DNA of 64,000 bases from UBA1941 sp046329555 (GTDB lineage Bacteria > Bacteroidota > Bacteroidia > Chitinophagales > LD1), in NCBI GenBank assembly GCA_046329555.1, contig JAXLUK010000004.1, positions 1-64,000 on the forward strand, read 5' to 3'. Position numbers and translations under genes: made by a program. Below the pieces are notes generated by a model that saw only the letters and a program-made list of their open reading frames with translations, ran no database searches and was not told the origin of the DNA. This document shows positions 8,972 to 17,927 of this stretch, in pieces (the first letter of the stretch is position 1; every line of letters begins with the position of its first letter).

Positions 8972-9913
8972 ATGCTTCGATACCGTTCTGATTGGCGCAC
9001 TTTAATCAATGTGATGATTTACTTCGTAGTTGCCGTTATGCCGTGGTTGTTGTGGCCTGGTTTGAGCAAGCTACAGGTGTTTCTTTGGGTAGTTGCCAAT
9101 TGCCTGATGTCGTTTATTTGTGCCACCATCGTGCACAACACTATCCACGTGCCTATTTTTACGAAACGATGGATGAACCGCGTTTTTCAGGTGGTGTTAT
9201 CGTTCTGTTACGGACATTCTACCAGCGCTTATGTTCCAGGGCATAATTTTAGTCATCACCATTATGTGCAAACGCCCAAAGATGCGATTCGCACTACCAA
9301 GGCGCGGTTCCGTTTCAACTTGCTGAATCAGTTGTTCTTTTTCTACCTGATGAGCGGCGATATCCTTAAGGGTGAATTGCGCTTTGCCGCCCGCATGCGC
9401 CAGGAAAAGCCCCATTGGTTCAGGCAATATTTGTTTGAAATGATTCTGGTGAATGTGGTGAAAATTGCACTGTTGTTCTATAACTGGAAGTGTTTTGTGC
9501 TGTTCATATTTATTCCGCATCAGTATGCGGCCTGGGGTATTGTGGGCACCAATTTCTTTCAACACGATGGTTGCGACGAAACGCATCCGTATAATCACAG
9601 CCGCACCTTTACCGGAGGTTTTCTCAATTGGCTTTTATTTAACAACGGCTATCATGGTGCGCATCACATGCGGCCGAACTTGCATTGGAGCCGGTATCCT
9701 GAATTTCATGAACAGGAAATTGCGCCCCACTTGCATCCATCCCTTAACCGGCGCTCCTTATTGGCTTACTTAATTGAAGCTCATATTTATCCGGGTAAGC
9801 GGGTAGATTATTTGGGTCGTCCGCTGGTGTTGCCTCCGGAAACTGCTGATGAAGACTGGGTAGCACCGGTGCGAATTGATCGTCATGAAACGGATCTGGG
9901 TGGAGTAGCGTAA
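8972..9913 (+). CDS. Membrane fatty acid desaturase
   Basis: The 313-residue integral membrane protein has the three histidine boxes of the acyl-lipid/acyl-CoA desaturase family: HNTIH (55-59), HNFSHHH (91-97) and GYHGAHH (about 226-232). An extra FFQHDG segment precedes the third box. These ligate a di-iron site that removes hydrogens from an acyl chain with O2. Together with the two sterol-desaturase-like genes it makes three oxygen-dependent lipid enzymes in 19 kb. It is 19 bases upstream of the MqnB-like gene. Confidence 0.9.
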   Translation: MLRYRSDWRTLINVMIYFVVAVMPWLLWPGLSKLQVFLWVVANCLMSFICATIVHNTIHVPIFTKRWMNRVFQVVLSFCYGHSTSAYVPGHNFSHHHYVQTPKDAIRTTKARFRFNLLNQLFFFYLMSGDILKGELRFAARMRQEKPHWFRQYLFEMILVNVVKIALLFYNWKCFVLFIFIPHQYAAWGIVGTNFFQHDGCDETHPYNHSRTFTGGFLNWLLFNNGYHGAHHMRPNLHWSRYPEFHEQEIAPHLHPSLNRRSLLAYLIEAHIYPGKRVDYLGRPLVLPPETADEDWVAPVRIDRHETDLGGVA

Positions 9914-9931
9914 ATCGCTATTTTCGCGGCC

Positions 9932-10603
9932 ATGAAAATGCTGCTGTGTGTGGATGCGTGGAGTGATTTCGATATGGCGGCGAACGCGTTTTCGAAAGGG
10001 CCAGACCGTCAGAGCGTCACGCAGCTCAAGGGTTTTTTCGAACAACATGAAGTAACGATTTGCGAAACGGGTACCACCGTTTTTGAAACGGCTTATCAGG
10101 TTACCAGGGCCTTAGCGAGAGAGAAATACCATTTGGCGTTGAAAATGGGTTTGGGCATAGCCTATCATCCTGAAATAGCCGTTGGAAGTGCGGTCAACAT
10201 CATTAAAGAAAAGCCCGGTGATTTTGGCCGGATACAGAACCAGCAGTGGCAAGATATATATGCACTTGGGCGCTTAGATGCCGAAGCCGTGCCGCATTTC
10301 AAGGGAGGATTCATCAATATGAATAATAGCTACCTCAATGTTTTTCTGGAATACAGAAAGGTAGTGGGCGTTACCGTGAATACGTTTGGCGCTTCGGCCT
10401 TGGCTGAACAACGCAGGCAACTGTACAAGGCAGATGTGGAATCAACCAATGGCCTGGGATTTGTGTATCCGTGTTTGTACGAACGACAACCCTTTTATCA
10501 TGTACTCACCATTCAGGAAAATTTGGCCACCGGCGCAGTGGCTGAACAGGGCGCGAAAGAACAGCTAAACCTTTACCTCATAGAAATTTTGCAACGGATA
10601 TAG
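9932..10603 (+). CDS. Nucleoside phosphorylase-superfamily protein, futalosine-hydrolase (MqnB)-like, probably divergent
   Basis: The 223 residues align by eye with futalosine hydrolase/MTAN proteins over the segments LALKMGLGIAYHPEIAVGSAVNII, GVTVNTFGAS and LYKADVES. Family enzymes cleave the N-glycosidic bond of futalosine in menaquinone synthesis. The usual ribose-binding Met-Glu of the ES-ME-G motif reads Thr172-Asn173, and the catalytic loop reads TIQEN (about 193-197) where related enzymes have SD or SN. The start also lacks the usual acidic EAE segment. Activity may be lost or changed. It ends one base before the YrdC/YciO gene. Confidence 0.55.
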   Translation: MKMLLCVDAWSDFDMAANAFSKGPDRQSVTQLKGFFEQHEVTICETGTTVFETAYQVTRALAREKYHLALKMGLGIAYHPEIAVGSAVNIIKEKPGDFGRIQNQQWQDIYALGRLDAEAVPHFKGGFINMNNSYLNVFLEYRKVVGVTVNTFGASALAEQRRQLYKADVESTNGLGFVYPCLYERQPFYHVLTIQENLATGAVAEQGAKEQLNLYLIEILQRI

Positions 10604-10604
10604 C

Positions 10605-11216
10605 ATGCTAATACACATCAATCCCGATAACATGGACGATCGCCTGATTAATCAGGCGGTAAAGGTTTTAGAACAAGGCGGGTTAATTATTTATCCTACC
10701 GATACGGTGTATACGCTGGGTTGCGCGCTCAATCACCCAAAGGCTTATGAGCGGCTGTGCAAGCTAAAGGGTGTGAAACCTAACAAGGCCAATTTTTCTA
10801 TTGTTTGCTATGATCTGAAGCACATTTCAGACTTTACCATGAACCTGAACAATAGCTGTTTTAAATACATGAAGCGCCTGTTACCCGGCCCGTACACCTT
10901 CATCCTGAATGCCAATCACGCCATTACCAAGATGTTTGGCTATAACAAAAAGACTGTGGGTATAAGGGTGCCTGATAACACGATTACCCGTGCATTGGTT
11001 GATGCGTTAGGTGCACCTATTTTTTCTGCTTCCATCAAGAACGACGATACCATTCTGGAATACATTACCGATCCAAACGAAATCTATGAGTTGTATGAAA
11101 ACGTGGTAGACATGGTTATTGACGGCGGTGCCGGTGGCAACGTAGCCAGTACCATAATCGATTACACCGGCGATGATCCGGTGTTAGTTCGGGAAGGCAA
11201 GGGCGCATTTGTATAA
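10605..11216 (+). CDS. YrdC/Sua5/YciO-family threonylcarbamoyl-AMP synthase-like protein
   Basis: The 203-residue protein has the YrdC fold: GGLIIYPTDTVYTLGC near 25-40, the KLKGVKPNKANFS segment, LPGPYTFIL near 100-108, and KKTVGIRVPDN near 124-134. The family makes threonylcarbamoyl-AMP for tRNA t6A modification. The KANFS version of the Lys/Arg motif is the one common in Bacteroidota and in the YciO branch, so it may be a paralogue of the true TsaC. It is co-transcribed with the MqnB-like gene (one-base gap). Confidence 0.85.
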   Translation: MLIHINPDNMDDRLINQAVKVLEQGGLIIYPTDTVYTLGCALNHPKAYERLCKLKGVKPNKANFSIVCYDLKHISDFTMNLNNSCFKYMKRLLPGPYTFILNANHAITKMFGYNKKTVGIRVPDNTITRALVDALGAPIFSASIKNDDTILEYITDPNEIYELYENVVDMVIDGGAGGNVASTIIDYTGDDPVLVREGKGAFV

Positions 11217-11219
11217 CCT

Positions 11220-11702
11220 TTATTTAGGTTGCTCCATGCTGGTAGCCGCCGTATCGGTGGTTTCAGCAGCAGCGGCCGGCGCTTCTGGCTGAGCCGGCGC
11301 CATAGGCAATGGTTCGGCGCGAACAAATACAAAGGTAGTTGGTTCTTCACCTTCAAAGCGCTCGCAAATGAGTTTGTCTTTGTTCAGTTCTTTAATGCGG
11401 TACTTGATTTGTTTACCGTTTTCAGAAATGATGATGATTTTTTGGTCTTTATCCAGATCCCATTTTGCCGTTACCATGCGGCCGTATTCCTGCTGTTCCA
11501 GAACGCCGTTTGGTTTATAAGTAATGCGGAAGTTGGCTTTCATTTGTGCAATAACCTGCTTCAATACGGCTTTGGCATCTTCAGGCACATTGCTGCTAGG
11601 TTGAATATCTTCTACCGCCCAGGTATGCTGTAACAATTCACGATTTTTGTTGCAGGAAGAAAGCATTAGCGTTAGGGCGATGAGGAGGACCGTTTGTTTC
11701 AC
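11220..11702 (-). CDS. Lipoprotein of unknown function
   Basis: The 160-residue protein has a lipoprotein signal with lipobox LSSC (Cys17). A beta-rich domain follows in which RITYKPNGVLEQQEYGRM and AKWDLDKDQKIIIIS resemble small lipocalin-like Bacteroidota lipoproteins. The C-terminal tail is Pro/Ala/Thr-rich low complexity. Its function is unknown. It converges with the YrdC gene (3-base gap) and lies 24 bases downstream of the CcmD-like gene. Confidence 0.7.
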   Translation of the reverse strand: MKQTVLLIALTLMLSSCNKNRELLQHTWAVEDIQPSSNVPEDAKAVLKQVIAQMKANFRITYKPNGVLEQQEYGRMVTAKWDLDKDQKIIIISENGKQIKYRIKELNKDKLICERFEGEEPTTFVFVRAEPLPMAPAQPEAPAAAAETTDTAATSMEQPK

Positions 11703-11726
11703 GTTGATTTTTTATAAAGTAAAGAA

Positions 11727-12065
11727 TTAAGAAGATGATTTGGATTCGAGTTGGCGCAGGCGGCGTTCCATGCTGAACAGCAGGGCAATGATGCCACTGA
11801 AGATGATGACCAGCACTGCTACCACCACATAGATTTTCAGATTACTGCGGAAGAACGACGTATTGTTTTCAGCGGCCTGGGCGTGTGCAGCAACTGACAC
11901 CATAACCATCATGATTGCGCTGCTTAACTTAAAGCGGGTAGCGGCAGGGATTGGAGTGGTGGCCGCCGCAGGCGGACAGTGCGGCGCGACGGCAGGAGCG
12001 CCGTACCGAAGCGAAGCGGAGCCACGCAAAGCCCGGCTGCCGCCATTATTCATCTGATGTATCAT
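11727..12065 (-). CDS. CcmD-like single-pass membrane protein with an odd N-terminal extension
   Basis: The C-terminal half (about residues 45-112) has a signal-like hydrophobic stretch ending AHAQA, then a segment SNLKIYVVVAVLVIIFSG with a following RRLRQLE helix. This is the pattern of Bacteroidota CcmD-family proteins linked to cytochrome c maturation. The first ~43 codons run through a GC-rich repeat and look like translated repeat rather than protein. Their ATG overlaps the stop of the upstream dehydrogenase gene (ATGA). A start at the internal ATG at 11912, just before the hydrophobic core, is the alternative. Confidence 0.6.
   Translation of the reverse strand: MIHQMNNGGSRALRGSASLRYGAPAVAPHCPPAAATTPIPAATRFKLSSAIMMVMVSVAAHAQAAENNTSFFRSNLKIYVVVAVLVIIFSGIIALLFSMERRLRQLESKSSS
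11966..12052 (-). repeat. GC-rich dispersed repeat within the 5' part of the CcmD-like gene
   Basis: This segment is far richer in G and C than its surroundings. It contains GAAGCGAAGCGGAGCC, a core also found at 30597-30613 and in related form, reverse-complemented, at 19208-19221. GGCGCG/CGCGCC-type self-complementary parts suggest hairpins. It is probably a member of a dispersed repeat family. Confidence 0.55.
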
Positions 12066-13003
12066 ATTTTTTTGCGAATGTTTTCTATCATATCGTTGGT
12101 CATGGCCTGCAAATCATACTGCGGTTTCCAACCCCAGTGCTCGCGCGCCGGTGCGTCGTCAATGCTTTCGGGCCAGCTTTCGGCTATTTGCTGACGGAAA
12201 TCAGGTGCGTAATCGATGGAGAAATTAGGCAGTTGATTTCTGATGGCGTTGGCTAATTGAGCGGGCGCAAAGCTAAGGGAAGAAAAATTATAAGACGAAC
12301 GAATTTTAATTTTTTCAGCAGGTGCTTCCATCAGCTCGATGGTGCCGCGGATGGCGTCGGGCATGTACATCATGGGCAGGGTGGTGTTTTCACTCAGAAA
12401 GCAGGTGTAGCGGTTGTTGTTGACCGCTTCGAAGAAGATATCAACGGCATAGTCGGTGGTGCCGCCGCCGGCTGCAGTTTTATAACTAATGAGCCCCGGG
12501 TACCGCACCGAACGCACATCCAATTGCATTTTTTGAAAGTACCAGTCGCACCAACGTTCGCCGGCTTGCTTGCTGATGCCGTAAATGGTGTTGGGCTCCA
12601 TGACGGTAAATTGCGGGGTGTGTTGTCGCGGGGTGGTAGGGCCGAATACCGCAATGGTAGAAGGGAAGAATAATTTTCTGATGCCGCAGGTAACGCTTAC
12701 ATCCAGGATGTTGCGCAGGCTTTTCATGTTCACGCGCCAGGCCAGTTCCGGATTTTTTTCACCGGTGGCCGAGAGGATAGCGGCCAGGTGATAAATCTGC
12801 GTGACTTTATATTTTTTGACGATTTCAATGATGCCCGGTTTATGCAATACGTCGAGGCGATGAAACGGGCCACCGTCCTTCAGTTCGCCATGCGGTTCTT
12901 TTAAATCGGAAGCAATTACAAGCGGATGAATGCGGCGTAATGCCAGCACCAGTTCGCTGCCGATCTGGCCACAAGCACCCGTCACTAAAATACATTCTGC
13001 CAT
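12062..13003 (-). CDS. NAD-dependent L-threonine 3-dehydrogenase, SDR type
   Basis: The 313-residue short-chain dehydrogenase/epimerase-fold protein has the Rossmann motif TGACGQIGSEL near 8-18, a Ser/Thr followed by the catalytic YGISK near 141-145, and the RYPGLIS segment followed by GGGTTDYAVDIFFEA. This last part marks the SDR-type threonine dehydrogenases of Bacteroidota rather than UDP-sugar epimerases. It would oxidise L-threonine to 2-amino-3-ketobutyrate. The partner ligase gene (kbl) is not in the window. Confidence 0.85.
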   Translation of the reverse strand: MAECILVTGACGQIGSELVLALRRIHPLVIASDLKEPHGELKDGGPFHRLDVLHKPGIIEIVKKYKVTQIYHLAAILSATGEKNPELAWRVNMKSLRNILDVSVTCGIRKLFFPSTIAVFGPTTPRQHTPQFTVMEPNTIYGISKQAGERWCDWYFQKMQLDVRSVRYPGLISYKTAAGGGTTDYAVDIFFEAVNNNRYTCFLSENTTLPMMYMPDAIRGTIELMEAPAEKIKIRSSYNFSSLSFAPAQLANAIRNQLPNFSIDYAPDFRQQIAESWPESIDDAPAREHWGWKPQYDLQAMTNDMIENIRKKI

Positions 13004-13136
13004 TCACCTTGGTTTTGAGCGCCAAACCTATGGGAATTCGGCAGTCTTCCAAAAGCGAAAAATCGGCTGAACGTGGGAAACTTTTAAATCAACTGGTTGG
13101 GAGCTACTGACATTCCGTTATTTTCGTGGTCACACA

Positions 13137-14369
13137 ATGATGATTATGAAAAAAATAGGGGTTATGCTGGCCGTAGCGCTGGTAATGGGTGCTTGTAGTA
13201 ACAAGGGCGGATCAGGTGAAGCCATATCGGCGGAGTTTGAAAAGCAGTTGCAGGAGAAATTGGTGAATGCCAAGGAAGGCGATGTGATTGAGTTGCCGGA
13301 AGGCACATACAATTTATCGCGGCCGCTGATTGTTGATGCGGTGCGAAACATTACCATTCGCGGCAAGGGTATGGAAAAGACCGTGCTGAATTTTAAAGGG
13401 CAGCGCGATGGGGCGGAGGGTTTGCGCATTACGGCTAATGGCATTGTGCTGGAAGATTTTACCATTATTGATGCTAAGGGCGATAATGTAAAGATTCAGG
13501 ATGCCACCAATGTGACTATCCGGCGGGTGAAAAGTGGCTGGACGCCCCTGCATGCCACAACCAATGGTTCATATGGTTTGTATCCGGTTACCTGCACCAA
13601 TGTGTTGATTGAAGATTGCGAGGTGTATGGATCATCGGATGCGGGTGTATATGTAGGGCAATCAAAGAACATTATCGTGCGCCGCAATAAGGTGCATGAC
13701 AATGTAGCCGGCATTGAAATTGAGAACTGTACCGATTCAGAAGTTTATGATAATACCAGCTATAACAATACCGGCGGCTTACTGGTATTTGATTTGCCGG
13801 ATTTATCGATCAAGAACGGCTCGCGTTGCAAATTGCACAACAACAAAATTTACGACAACAACACCCCGAATTTCGGCGCGAAAGGCACTGCTGTAGCCGA
13901 GATTCCGGCGGGAACCGGTGTGATTATTATGGCTACTAACCAATGCGAGGCGTATGCCAATGATATCACAAATCACAACTCGGTTAGTGTAGCTGTGGTG
14001 AGTTATAATATCATGATGCGGCCATTTAAAGATACGCTGTACGATCCGTTTTGCGGCGGTATTTCGATTCACGATAACAAGATTGCCAAAGGAACCGGCG
14101 CATTGGATAACAGCACTGCCATGGGCAAGTTGATTGGCGCCGTATTTGGAAACAAAGCACCTGAGATGATGTATGATGGCGCGGTGAATCCGGCTTATCG
14201 CAATAGCGATGGTTCCATGAAGGAAGATCAGCGCATTTGTTTCCGGAATAATGGCGAGGTGAAATTTGCCAATATTGATTGGGAGCACAAATCACAAAAT
14301 ATTGATACGGATGTATCGCATTTTGATTGTTCCATCAATACGTGGAACGAGGTAAAGCTGAATCAGTAA
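13137..14369 (+). CDS. Parallel beta-helix lipoprotein
   Basis: The 410-residue protein has a lipoprotein signal (VALVMGAC). The more natural start is the third ATG, at 13146, giving MKKIGVM. The body shows right-handed beta-helix repeats as in pectate-lyase-like/NosD proteins: NITIRGKGMEKTVLNF, VLEDFTIIDAKGDNVKI, NVLIEDCEVYGSSDAGVYV and NIIVRRNKVHDNVAGIEIE. Such proteins bind or cleave polysaccharides, but no catalytic residues can be assigned. It stands alone and converges with sufD. Confidence 0.82.
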   Translation: MMIMKKIGVMLAVALVMGACSNKGGSGEAISAEFEKQLQEKLVNAKEGDVIELPEGTYNLSRPLIVDAVRNITIRGKGMEKTVLNFKGQRDGAEGLRITANGIVLEDFTIIDAKGDNVKIQDATNVTIRRVKSGWTPLHATTNGSYGLYPVTCTNVLIEDCEVYGSSDAGVYVGQSKNIIVRRNKVHDNVAGIEIENCTDSEVYDNTSYNNTGGLLVFDLPDLSIKNGSRCKLHNNKIYDNNTPNFGAKGTAVAEIPAGTGVIIMATNQCEAYANDITNHNSVSVAVVSYNIMMRPFKDTLYDPFCGGISIHDNKIAKGTGALDNSTAMGKLIGAVFGNKAPEMMYDGAVNPAYRNSDGSMKEDQRICFRNNGEVKFANIDWEHKSQNIDTDVSHFDCSINTWNEVKLNQ

Positions 14370-14370
14370 A

Positions 14371-15549
14371 TTACCATTCAATGTGGAGATGCGCCTTGAG
14401 TTCCTGCTCCAGCGCATCGCGCCAATAGGCCTGCTCCAGCGTTTGAATCACTTCGGCGGCGAAGGCGTATACCAGCATATTTTTAGCGGTAACTTCATCA
14501 ATGCCACGCGCTTTTAGGTAAAAGAGTTCGTTATGCTTTACCTGACCAATAGCCGCACCGTGACTGCATTTCACGTCATCGGCAAAGATTTCCAACTGCG
14601 GCTTACTATTCATAGTGGCTTCTTCTGACAGCAGGATGGCCTTGCTGCTTTGGAAGGCGTTGGTTTTTTGCGCATCCTGTTTCACGAAAATGCGGCCGTT
14701 AAATACACCGGTTGCCTGATCGCGCAAAACGGTTTTGAACAGTTGATGGCTCTCGCCGTTCGGCTGGTTATGAAGAATGGCGATATGGTTATCGATATGA
14801 TTTTGGTGGTGGGCAATGGCCAGGCCATGTAGTGCAGCATGGGCGCGGCTGCCATTCAGCGCAGCAGTGAGGTTATTGCGCAGCAATTGTCCGCTCATTG
14901 AAAACACATGGGCATTGAACAATGCATCCTGCTCCAGATCGGCATGGATGCTGGTGATAGCGGTTAACTGTTCGCAACTGATTTGATGCCATTGAATATC
15001 CACCCGGGCTTGAGCGCCTACTGCAACATGCGTATGGCTATTCAGGAAAGCAGGAGCCGAGGTTTCGTAGCGCTCAATAATTTGGATGGAGGCGCCTTGG
15101 CTCACCGTGATTTGGTTGCGATACTGCACCAGGTAAGCGGAAGCATGGTTTGAAAAACGATGCGTGATGATGATTGGCCGGTCAACTACGGCACCTTTTG
15201 CAACCCGGATATGGTAACCAGATTTTGCGAATTTCTGATTGAGTTCATCAATGGCGCCTTCAGGTTGTGAATTTTCATGGTCTGCAGCCAATGCGCTGAT
15301 AGTGGCATGCGGTATTTCTGGCCACGGGCTACTGAGCTGGCCATCGGTGAATACCACTGAATAACACGGAATTTCCGGGGCTATGGAGGCTGGCACCGAA
15401 TTGCCGGCTACAGGCGTTTCCAGAATTAATGACTCCGGAAAACGGGTGCGAACATTCGTGTATTTCCACGCTTCATCGCGGGTTGGCCAGTTGAAGGGCT
15501 TTTGACCGGGCTGTAGCGTTGTGCCGATCACATCTTTCAACGTCGTCAT
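14371..15549 (-). CDS. sufD: Fe-S cluster assembly protein SufD
   Basis: The 392-residue protein is the SufD half of the SufBC2D scaffold. It has the conserved DEAWKYTNVR segment near the N-terminus (W-K-Y/F-T in the family) and the C-terminal beta-helix core with CSHGAAIGQ and LFYLKARGI followed by the helical end ARGIDEVTAKNMLVYAFAAEV. Its start overlaps sufC by four bases. It is last in the sufBCD operon. SufS, SufE and SufU are not present here. Confidence 0.95.
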   Translation of the reverse strand: MTTLKDVIGTTLQPGQKPFNWPTRDEAWKYTNVRTRFPESLILETPVAGNSVPASIAPEIPCYSVVFTDGQLSSPWPEIPHATISALAADHENSQPEGAIDELNQKFAKSGYHIRVAKGAVVDRPIIITHRFSNHASAYLVQYRNQITVSQGASIQIIERYETSAPAFLNSHTHVAVGAQARVDIQWHQISCEQLTAITSIHADLEQDALFNAHVFSMSGQLLRNNLTAALNGSRAHAALHGLAIAHHQNHIDNHIAILHNQPNGESHQLFKTVLRDQATGVFNGRIFVKQDAQKTNAFQSSKAILLSEEATMNSKPQLEIFADDVKCSHGAAIGQVKHNELFYLKARGIDEVTAKNMLVYAFAAEVIQTLEQAYWRDALEQELKAHLHIEW

Positions 15550-16292
15550 AGGGTGTGCATCAGATTTTCGTAACCAGATTCTTCTAACTGTAAAGCCAGT
15601 TCTTTACCACCGCTTTTTACAATACGCCCTTCGTTCATAATGTGAACCACATCGGGTACGATATAATTGAGCAGGCGTTGGTAGTGGGTAATGATTAAGA
15701 AGGCGTTGTTTTTGTTGCGCAGCTTGTTCACACCGTTGGCAACAATGCGCAATGCATCGATATCCAGGCCTGAGTCGGTTTCATCTAAAATAGCAAACTG
15801 CGGTTCCAGCATCGCCATTTGAAAAACTTCATTTCTTTTTTTCTCGCCACCGCTAAATCCTTCATTGATTGCACGTGAGAGGAATGATTTATCGAGTTCT
15901 ACTAATTCCCGCTTTTCGTTCATCAATTGAAGAAAATCTTTAGCGGAAAGCGCCGGCAAGTCCTGATGTTTTCTGCGGGCATTTACCGCCGCCTTCATGA
16001 AATTGGTGGTGCTCACTCCGGGAATTTCCACGGGGTATTGAAAGGCCAGAAAAACGCCTTCACGGGCGCGTTCATCGGCGGCCAGTTCCAATAAATCGCG
16101 GCCATTCATCAACACACTGCCCGAGGTGATGTCATAACCTTCTTTTCCGGCAATGATACTGGCGAGCGTACTTTTTCCGGTGCCGTTGGGTCCCATAATA
16201 GCGTGTACTTCTCCGGTGCCGATGGTGAGATTGAACCCATTCAATATCGGTTTGCCGTTGATAGAGGCGCTGAGATTTTTAATTTCAATCAT
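15546..16292 (-). CDS. sufC: Fe-S cluster assembly ATPase SufC
   Basis: The 248-residue ABC-type ATPase has the Walker A GPNGTGKST near 34-42, a Q-loop AFQYPVEIPG, the signature SGGEKKR, and Walker B FAILDETDSGLD with the extended SufC ending. It powers conformational change in the SufBCD scaffold during Fe-S cluster building. The gene sits between sufB (11-base gap) and sufD (four-base overlap). Confidence 0.97.
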   Translation of the reverse strand: MIEIKNLSASINGKPILNGFNLTIGTGEVHAIMGPNGTGKSTLASIIAGKEGYDITSGSVLMNGRDLLELAADERAREGVFLAFQYPVEIPGVSTTNFMKAAVNARRKHQDLPALSAKDFLQLMNEKRELVELDKSFLSRAINEGFSGGEKKRNEVFQMAMLEPQFAILDETDSGLDIDALRIVANGVNKLRNKNNAFLIITHYQRLLNYIVPDVVHIMNEGRIVKSGGKELALQLEESGYENLMHTL

Positions 16293-16303
16293 GTTTTTGG
16301 GAA

Positions 16304-17749
16304 TTAGCCTACAGAACCTTCCAGTGAAATGCCGAGTAGCTTTTGCGCTTCAACGGCGAATTCCATGGGTAGATGCTGAAAAACTTCTTTACAATAACCG
16401 TTTACAATCATGTTCACGGCTTCTTCAGTAGAAAGGCCGCGCTGATTGCAATAGAACAACAAATCCTCACCAATTTTTGAGGTGGTGGCTTCGTGTTCTA
16501 CCTGTGCGGAGGTATTTTTGATTTCTAAATAAGGGAAGGTGTGTGCACCGCAGCGGTCGCCAATCAACAGGCTGTCGCATTGTGAAAAGTTATAAGCTTT
16601 TTCAGCAGGACCCTGAACCTGCACTAATCCGCGATAACTGTTTTGCGATTTTCCGGCGCTGATGCCCTTGCTCACAATACGGCTGCGGGTGTGCTTGCCG
16701 ATATGCATCATCTTGGTGCCGGTATCGGCTTGTTGGAAGTTATTGGTGACGGCAACCGAGTAAAATTCTCCTATAGAGTAATCTCCTTTTAGAATGCAGG
16801 AAGGATATTTCCAGGTAATGGCGCTTCCGGTTTCAACCTGCGTCCAGCTAATTTTGGAATGAACGCCTTTACACAGGCCGCGCTTGGTCACAAAATTATA
16901 GATGCCGCCCTTTCCTTCTTTATCACCGGGATACCAGTTTTGAACAGTAGAATACTTGATTTCTGCATGATCTAAGGCCACTAACTCAACCACAGCCGCA
17001 TGCAGTTGGTTTTCATCGCGCTTCGGTGCCGTACATCCTTCCAGATAGCTCACGTACGATGACTCATCGGCAATCAGCAGCGTGCGTTCAAACTGGCCGG
17101 TGTTCTCGGCATTAATGCGAAAATAGGTACTCAATTCCATCGGGCAGCGTACGCCTTTAGGCACGTAAACGAAGCTACCGTCGCTGAAAACCGCGCTATT
17201 CAAGGCAGCGTAGTAATTATCGCGCACCGGAACCACTGAGCCCAGGTATTTTTTCACCAGATCAGGATGGGTTCTGATGGCTTCGGAAATGGAACAGAAG
17301 ATGACACCTTTTTCTTCTAATGCTTTCTTGAAGGTAGTCACCACGCTCTCGCTGTCCATCACAAAGTCTACCGCTACGCCAGCCAGCAGCTTTTGCTCTT
17401 CTTTCGGCAAACCTAATTTTTCATAAGTAGCCAACAGTTCAGGATCAACTTCGTCTAACGAATTGTATTTCGGTTTGCGCTTAGGGGCAGCATAATAGAT
17501 GATATCCTGAAAATTGATAGGGGGAATGGAAAGGTTCGACCATTCCGGAAGTTTCATTTTCTGCCACTGACGAAAAGCCTGTATGCGCCATTCCAGCATC
17601 CACTCAGGCTCATTTTTTTTACCAGAAATAAATCGAATAGTATTTTCAGTAAGTCCTTTTTCGGCAAACTCCTGCTCAATATCGGTTACAAAACCGTATT
17701 TATACTCGCCATCCGTAACCGAGGTTAATATGTCATCACTTGCTGCCAT
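16304..17749 (-). CDS. sufB: Fe-S cluster assembly scaffold SufB
   Basis: The 481-residue protein matches SufB over its length: YVPKGVRCPMELSTYFRIN, SYLEGCTAP, KGGIYNFVTKRGLC and KISWTQVETGSAITWKYPSC, then GDRCGAHTFPYLEIKN and EATTSKIGEDLLFYCNQRG. The conserved Cys and Glu residues of the cluster site are present. It is the first gene of sufBCD. The upstream stretch has a TATATTCG element that could be a -7 box, but a matching -33 element is not clear. Confidence 0.97.
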   Translation of the reverse strand: MAASDDILTSVTDGEYKYGFVTDIEQEFAEKGLTENTIRFISGKKNEPEWMLEWRIQAFRQWQKMKLPEWSNLSIPPINFQDIIYYAAPKRKPKYNSLDEVDPELLATYEKLGLPKEEQKLLAGVAVDFVMDSESVVTTFKKALEEKGVIFCSISEAIRTHPDLVKKYLGSVVPVRDNYYAALNSAVFSDGSFVYVPKGVRCPMELSTYFRINAENTGQFERTLLIADESSYVSYLEGCTAPKRDENQLHAAVVELVALDHAEIKYSTVQNWYPGDKEGKGGIYNFVTKRGLCKGVHSKISWTQVETGSAITWKYPSCILKGDYSIGEFYSVAVTNNFQQADTGTKMMHIGKHTRSRIVSKGISAGKSQNSYRGLVQVQGPAEKAYNFSQCDSLLIGDRCGAHTFPYLEIKNTSAQVEHEATTSKIGEDLLFYCNQRGLSTEEAVNMIVNGYCKEVFQHLPMEFAVEAQKLLGISLEGSVG

Positions 17750-17927
17750 AAAGGAGCGCGAATATAGCTGTTTTACTTGTTTAGACTATATCTAAAAACG
17801 GCATTTTGTAAGAATTGTTCACTTCAACTGGCATAGCAGACCGGGGCCTGCTAACCATTTGGTATAAATCGGCGTATGTTGATTGAAAAGTGGCAATTGT
17901 AGTGCTGGAACGGCGTATTTTCAAGTC

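Noticed and set aside
13803..14288. Open frame of 161 codons opposite the beta-helix lipoprotein
   Set aside because: It is the reverse of regular beta-helix coding repeats; no domain or signal is seen.
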